Assembly: GCA_035505995.1 (NCBI GenBank)
Contig: DATJQF010000082.1
Location: 1-8,894 of the forward strand
Length of the DNA stretch: 8,894 nt
Source: DATJQF01 sp035505995
GTDB taxonomy: Bacteria > Bacteroidota > Bacteroidia > Bacteroidales > FEN-979
Direction of reading: 5' to 3'
Part shown: positions 5,095 through 8,894 of the stretch, piece after piece
Numbering within the stretch: the stretch's first letter is position 1
How the letters are laid out: each line of letters begins with the position of its first letter
Translations under genes and position numbers: made by a program
The notes under the pieces: model-generated
Databases searched by the model: none
Seen by the model: only the letters and a program-made list of their open reading frames with translations
Told to the model about the DNA's origin: nothing

Positions 5095-5727
5095 TCAGAT
5101 CTTCCGGATGATCATGATCCCGTCGCGGACGGGAAGCAAAAGATTCTCCACCCGCTTGTCCGCCAGGACCATTTCATTGAATTTTTTGATCCCTGCCGTC
5201 TCTCTGTCCGGCTTTTTCTTGTCCAGGACCTTGCCGTCCCAGATCGCATTATCCGCCATCAGGAATCCGCCCGGACGCAACCGTTCAATGAGCAGGGTAT
5301 AATACTCCGGGTACCGTTCCTTGTCGGCATCCAGGTAGATCAGGTCCCAGGGCTCGTTCAGGGTGGGAATGATATTCATGGCATCCCCGAAATGCAGCAC
5401 CACCTTTTCTTCCATGCCCGATTCCTTCAGGTATCTCCGGACCATCTCCTCCAGCTTCCCGTTGATATCAATCGTATGGACCAGGCCGCAGGCCGGTAAG
5501 CCGAAGGCGAAGTTGATGGCGGAATATCCTGTGAAGGTGCCGATCTCCAGGACCCGCATGGGGCGGATCATCTGGCTGATCATCCGCAGCAGCATCCCCT
5601 GGACAGGACCGGCCAGCATTCCCGGGCTGGACTGGGTTTCGTGCGTTTCCCGGTTCAGCCGCTCCAGGACACTGAGCTCGGGCGAGGAATGCTCCTCCGC
5701 ATATTTTAAAATGGCATCGCTGATCAT
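5095..5727 (-). CDS. SAM-dependent O-methyltransferase, CCoAOMT-like
   Basis: This is a 210-residue cytosolic class I methyltransferase of the Methyltransf_3 (caffeoyl-CoA/catechol O-methyltransferase-like) family, which methylates a hydroxyl group, usually a catechol, using SAM and a divalent metal. SAM motif I is VLEIGTFTGYSA at 59-70 and an acidic strand-2 residue is at D87. The metal-site pattern is D133-A-D-K136 followed by D159-N160. The 26-residue spacing between the two metal-binding Asp positions is the same as in the plant enzymes as I recall them. R202-D-G-I near the end is also family-typical. Its ATG overlaps the TGA of the upstream M16 peptidase gene (ATGA), so translation is probably coupled. 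The natural substrate of bacterial members is mostly unknown and cannot be assigned here. Confidence 0.9.
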   Translation of the reverse strand: MISDAILKYAEEHSSPELSVLERLNRETHETQSSPGMLAGPVQGMLLRMISQMIRPMRVLEIGTFTGYSAINFAFGLPACGLVHTIDINGKLEEMVRRYLKESGMEEKVVLHFGDAMNIIPTLNEPWDLIYLDADKERYPEYYTLLIERLRPGGFLMADNAIWDGKVLDKKKPDRETAGIKKFNEMVLADKRVENLLLPVRDGIMIIRKI

Positions 5728-6959
5728 AGCTTTTTGTTTGGGAAATACGCAAGAAGACTGAACCGTCCCGGATCAAGGATCTCATTGGCTACCTCCAGCA
5801 CCTGCTCCGCCGTGATCCGGTCTATTTTTTTCAACAGCTCCTCCGGCAGGTCGAACCGGTCCTGGCGAAGGATGCTTTTTCCCATGGAAAGGATCACCGA
5901 CAGGTTCGAATCGAAGGCGATGGCCAGCTGTCCTTTGAGCTGCTTCCGGACCGTATGCAGCTTCACCGGGCTCAGCTTCACCTCCCTCATCTTTTTAAGC
6001 TCTTTATGAATAAGGGCCAACGCTTTATCATACAATCCCGGCTCGGTCCCGAAATAGATCGCGAAGATCCCTGCATCGGTATAAGGCGTATAGGAAGAGT
6101 CGATGTGATAGGTCAGCCCGTTCTTCTCCCGGAGCGCCAGTGACAATCTTGAATTCATGACGGGCCCGCCCAGCAGGTTATTCAGCAGCACCATCGGAAG
6201 CCTGTTCTTATCGGACACCGGGTAGGCCGGTGATCCGAGGATACAGTGCACCTGGTTGATCGGCTTTTCAACGAACCGGGTGCTGGGCGTGTAATCTAAT
6301 TTCTTCCGGCTTCCGTTGCCATGACCTGCGGGAGCCTCTTTGCCAAAATAACCTTCCGCCGCAGAGACAAGGATCGGAAATCCGGTTCGGCCGCTCAGGC
6401 AGATCACGGTCTTTTCAGGGATCCAGTTTCCCCGGATGAACTGCCGGATCCTGTCCCGCGTGAAGCTCTTCACGCTCTCCAGGGTGCCCAGGATATTCCT
6501 TCCGAGGGGATGGCCATCGAATAAAAGATCCTCAAAATCATCATAGATCTGCTCGGAAGGCGTGTCCTGGTACGACCGGATCTCATCGGCCACCACCTGC
6601 TTTTCTTTTTCAATCTCTCCCCCGGGGAATACCGAATGGAAGCATATATCGTGGAGCAGTTCCAGGCTTCGTCCGAAATACTGATCCAGGAAGGAGGCGT
6701 GAATGCAGGTTTCTTCCTTGGTGGTAAATGCGTTCAGGTCGGCACCGACGTTCTCCAGCCGGTTCAGGACCTGCAGCAGGGATCTTTTTTTCGTTCCCTT
6801 GAAAATGGTATGCTCGATGAAGTGCGCGATTCCGTGTTCATCGGGGTTTTCGTTCCGGGTCCCGGCCGGGATAAAAACCGCGCAATGCGAAACCGGGCTG
6901 TCGACCGGCCGGTAAATGATCCGGATCCCGTTGGAGAGGGTATGGCGCTCGACAGCCAT
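5724..6959 (-). CDS. M16-family zinc metallopeptidase
   Basis: This is a 411-residue peptidase of the pitrilysin/insulinase M16 family, probably M16B. The inverted zinc motif H46-F-I-E49-H50 is intact, and E126 lies 76 residues after the second His, as expected for the third zinc ligand, so the enzyme should be active. The C-terminal half contains the second M16 domain with the SRLSLALREKNGLTY block at 270-284, including R277 and Y284, which help bind substrate in M16B enzymes. There is no signal peptide or lipobox, so it is probably cytosolic, unlike exported M16 proteins. Its ATG lies 3 bases after the methylmalonyl-CoA mutase stop, and its stop overlaps the methyltransferase start. The substrate is unknown. 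Relatives include mitochondrial processing peptidase beta and Bacillus YmxG/MlpA. Confidence 0.93.
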   Translation of the reverse strand: MAVERHTLSNGIRIIYRPVDSPVSHCAVFIPAGTRNENPDEHGIAHFIEHTIFKGTKKRSLLQVLNRLENVGADLNAFTTKEETCIHASFLDQYFGRSLELLHDICFHSVFPGGEIEKEKQVVADEIRSYQDTPSEQIYDDFEDLLFDGHPLGRNILGTLESVKSFTRDRIRQFIRGNWIPEKTVICLSGRTGFPILVSAAEGYFGKEAPAGHGNGSRKKLDYTPSTRFVEKPINQVHCILGSPAYPVSDKNRLPMVLLNNLLGGPVMNSRLSLALREKNGLTYHIDSSYTPYTDAGIFAIYFGTEPGLYDKALALIHKELKKMREVKLSPVKLHTVRKQLKGQLAIAFDSNLSVILSMGKSILRQDRFDLPEELLKKIDRITAEQVLEVANEILDPGRFSLLAYFPNKKL

Positions 6960-6962
6960 GGT

Positions 6963-8894
6963 TTATTTCCGGCTTTCAAGGAGGATCTCCAGCAGTTTGA
7001 TCCCCGCGTCGGATATGACCGTCCCGGGGCCAAAGATGGCTGCGGCGCCTGCCTGGTAAAGAAAATCATAATCCTGGGGCGGGATCACACCTCCCACGAT
7101 GACCAGGATATCCTCGCGTCCCAGCTTTTTCAGCTCGTCGATCACCTGGGGTACCAGGGTTTTGTGCCCGGCGGCAAGACTGGATACGCCCAGGATATGC
7201 ACGTCGTTCTCGACGGCCTGGCGTGCGGCTTCGGCCGGGGTCTGGAACAGCGGCCCGATATCCACGTCGAACCCGATATCTGCATAACCGGTCGCCACGA
7301 CCTTGGCTCCCCGGTCATGGCCGTCCTGGCCCATCTTGGCGATCATGATCCGGGGACGACGGCCTTCCGTTTCGGCAAACCGGTCGGCCAGCTCCCGCGC
7401 TTTCTTAAAGGATTCATTGTCCCTTGACTCGGACGAATAAATCCCGGAGATTGAACGTATCACAGCTTTATACCTCCCGTAAACTTTTTCCAGTGCAAAA
7501 GAGATCTCGCCCAGGGTCGCCCGTTTCCGGGCCGCATTCACCGACAGCTCCAGCAGGTTTCCTTCGCCGGTCTGCGCAGCGAGGGTCAGGGCATCCAGCG
7601 CCCCGGCGACCTCGTCGTTATTCCGCTCCGCTTTCAGCTGCTCAAGCCGGCGGATCTGGGATTCCCTGACGGCCGTATTATCCACCTCCAGGATCTCGAT
7701 CGGAGCCTCCTTTTCCAGCCGGCAGGTATTCACCCCGATGATCCGGTCCTTCCCGGAATCGATCCTGGCCTGCTTCCTCGCAGAAGCTTCCTCGATCTTC
7801 ATCTTGGGAAGCCCGGTCTCGATCGCTTTTGCCATTCCTCCGAGCTCTTCCACTTCCAGGATCAGGCTCCAGGCCCGGTGCGCCAGGTGGTGGGTCAGCG
7901 ATTCCACATAGTAGGAACCGGCCCAGGGATCCACCGAGCGGCATACCGCTGTCTCTTCCTGGATATAAAGTTGCGTGTTCCGCGAGATCCGGGCGGAGAA
8001 GTCGGTGGGCAGGGCGATAGCCTCGTCCAGGGAATTCGTATGCAGCGACTGCGTATGACCGAGCACGGCAGCCAGCGCTTCCACGCAGGTGCGGGCCACG
8101 TTGTTGAACGGATCCTGCTCGGTGAGGCTCCAGCCGGAGGTCTGACAATGGGTTCTCAGCGCCAGTGATTTGGGGTTCTCCGGATGGAACTTGTTTACCA
8201 GCTTGGCCCAGAGCATCCGGGCCGCCCTCATCTTGGCGATCTCCATGAAATGGTTCATGCCTATTCCCCAGAAGAAAGAGATCCGCGGGGCGAAGGCATC
8301 GATGCCGAGCCCGGCATTCACACCCGCCCGGAGATATTCCAGTCCGTCCGCCAGCGTATAAGCCATCTCCAGGTCGCAGGTGGCGCCGGCTTCCTGCATG
8401 TGGTAGCCGCTGATGCTGATGCAGTTGAATTTCGGCATATGGCGGGCCGTGTACCCGAAAATATCGGCAATGATCTTCATCGACGGGGCCGGGGGGTAGA
8501 TATAGGTATTCCGCACCATGAACTCTTTCAGGATGTCATTCTGGATGGTCCCGTTCAGCTGATCGGCCGGAACTCCCTGCTCTTCGGCGGCCACGATATA
8601 AAAGGCCATCACCGGCAATACGGCGCCGTTCATGGTCATGGAGACCGACATCCGGTTCAGCGGGATCTGGTCGAAAAGGACCTTCATGTCGAGGATGGAA
8701 TCGATCGCAACACCGGCTTTCCCGACATCCCCCACCACCCGTTCGTGATCCGAATCATACCCGCGGTGGGTGGCCAGGTCAAACGCTACGGAAAGCCCTT
8801 TTTGTCCGGCTGCGAGATTCCTGCGGTAGAAGGCATTGGATTCCTCGGCCGTGGAAAAACCTGCATATTGGCGGATCGTCCAGGGGCTCATCAC
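6963..8894 (-). CDS. mutB: Methylmalonyl-CoA mutase large (catalytic) subunit, 5' partial
   Basis: The C-terminal 643 residues of the adenosylcobalamin-dependent mutase that interconverts succinyl-CoA and (R)-methylmalonyl-CoA in propionate metabolism. Numbering is from the right edge of the window. The TIM-barrel part carries TIRQYAGF at 6-13, MVRNT at 126-130, SGYHMQEAG at 162-170, and CQTSGWSLTEQD at 250-261. Y10, R128 and H165 keep the mutual spacing of Y89, R207 and H244 in the Propionibacterium enzyme, suggesting that about 75-80 residues lie beyond the edge. The C-terminal B12 domain has the base-off motif D524-G-H526-D-R-G529, SSL at 571-573 and GGVIPP. This is therefore the catalytic subunit. 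A small-subunit gene (mutA) may lie upstream, outside the window. The gene is also called scpA or mcmA. It heads the visible operon with the M16 peptidase and O-methyltransferase genes. Confidence 0.97.
   Translation of the reverse strand: MMSPWTIRQYAGFSTAEESNAFYRRNLAAGQKGLSVAFDLATHRGYDSDHERVVGDVGKAGVAIDSILDMKVLFDQIPLNRMSVSMTMNGAVLPVMAFYIVAAEEQGVPADQLNGTIQNDILKEFMVRNTYIYPPAPSMKIIADIFGYTARHMPKFNCISISGYHMQEAGATCDLEMAYTLADGLEYLRAGVNAGLGIDAFAPRISFFWGIGMNHFMEIAKMRAARMLWAKLVNKFHPENPKSLALRTHCQTSGWSLTEQDPFNNVARTCVEALAAVLGHTQSLHTNSLDEAIALPTDFSARISRNTQLYIQEETAVCRSVDPWAGSYYVESLTHHLAHRAWSLILEVEELGGMAKAIETGLPKMKIEEASARKQARIDSGKDRIIGVNTCRLEKEAPIEILEVDNTAVRESQIRRLEQLKAERNNDEVAGALDALTLAAQTGEGNLLELSVNAARKRATLGEISFALEKVYGRYKAVIRSISGIYSSESRDNESFKKARELADRFAETEGRRPRIMIAKMGQDGHDRGAKVVATGYADIGFDVDIGPLFQTPAEAARQAVENDVHILGVSSLAAGHKTLVPQVIDELKKLGREDILVIVGGVIPPQDYDFLYQAGAAAIFGPGTVISDAGIKLLEILLESRK

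Noticed and set aside
6636..7427. Plus-strand open frame of 263 codons across the M16 peptidase and mutase genes
   Set aside because: It crosses the boundary of two confidently identified minus-strand genes and shows no family signature.
7678..8148. Minus-strand open frame of 156 codons in another frame of the mutase gene
   Set aside because: It is rich in G, R, P and A as expected for an out-of-frame reading of GC-rich coding DNA. The mutase frame is intact, so this is not a frameshift.
8889..8894. Start of the mutase gene at the GTG/ATG at the right edge
   Set aside because: The residues that follow (PWTIRQYAGF) are internal in the family, where about 75-80 residues precede them. The reading frame continues past the edge.

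Overview
The window looks like ordinary chromosome of a Bacteroidota (Bacteroidetes) bacterium, probably an uncultured or environmental lineage with a fairly GC-rich genome (by eye). Four things point there: the order hpt-adk-obgE, which I recall as typical of the phylum; a short Obg GTPase without a C-terminal OCT domain and with TKAD in place of NKxD; no Shine-Dalgarno-like sequence at the starts I inspected; and four intergenic matches to the Bacteroidota -7 promoter element TAnnTTTG, each correctly oriented before a gene. I see no insertion sequence, CRISPR array, tRNA, rRNA, phage gene or recognisable defence system. Almost all the DNA is coding.

Left part (1-1614, minus strand): obgE followed closely by a PAP2-type membrane phosphatase. 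Middle (1743-3275, plus strand): a 510-residue polytopic membrane protein resembling GT-C glycosyltransferases, lying opposite to its neighbours and splitting adk from obgE. Next (3336-4536, minus strand): hpt then adk, separated by 88 bases that hold nine units of an 8-base, telomere-like repeat (consensus GGGGTTTA) running up to the adk start codon, plus two units of a second 8-base repeat that encodes the last residues and stop of hpt. purE (4586-5092, plus) is divergent from hpt across a 49-base spacer with back-to-back promoter-like elements.

Right part (5095-8894, minus strand): a tight three-gene run read from the right edge, methylmalonyl-CoA mutase large subunit (5' end outside the window), an M16 zinc peptidase and a CCoAOMT-like O-methyltransferase. 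Gene spacings are 3 bases and a 4-base ATGA overlap. This run meets purE tail to tail with 2 bases between stop codons.

Functionally, hpt (salvage), purE (de novo IMP synthesis) and adk (adenylate balance) form a purine group next to the ribosome-associated GTPase obgE. The mutase links succinyl-CoA and methylmalonyl-CoA. I found no clear novel system. The best leads are the 8-base repeat array at the adk start, the overlapping hpt/purE promoters, and the reversed GT-C-like gene inside a normally collinear housekeeping block.
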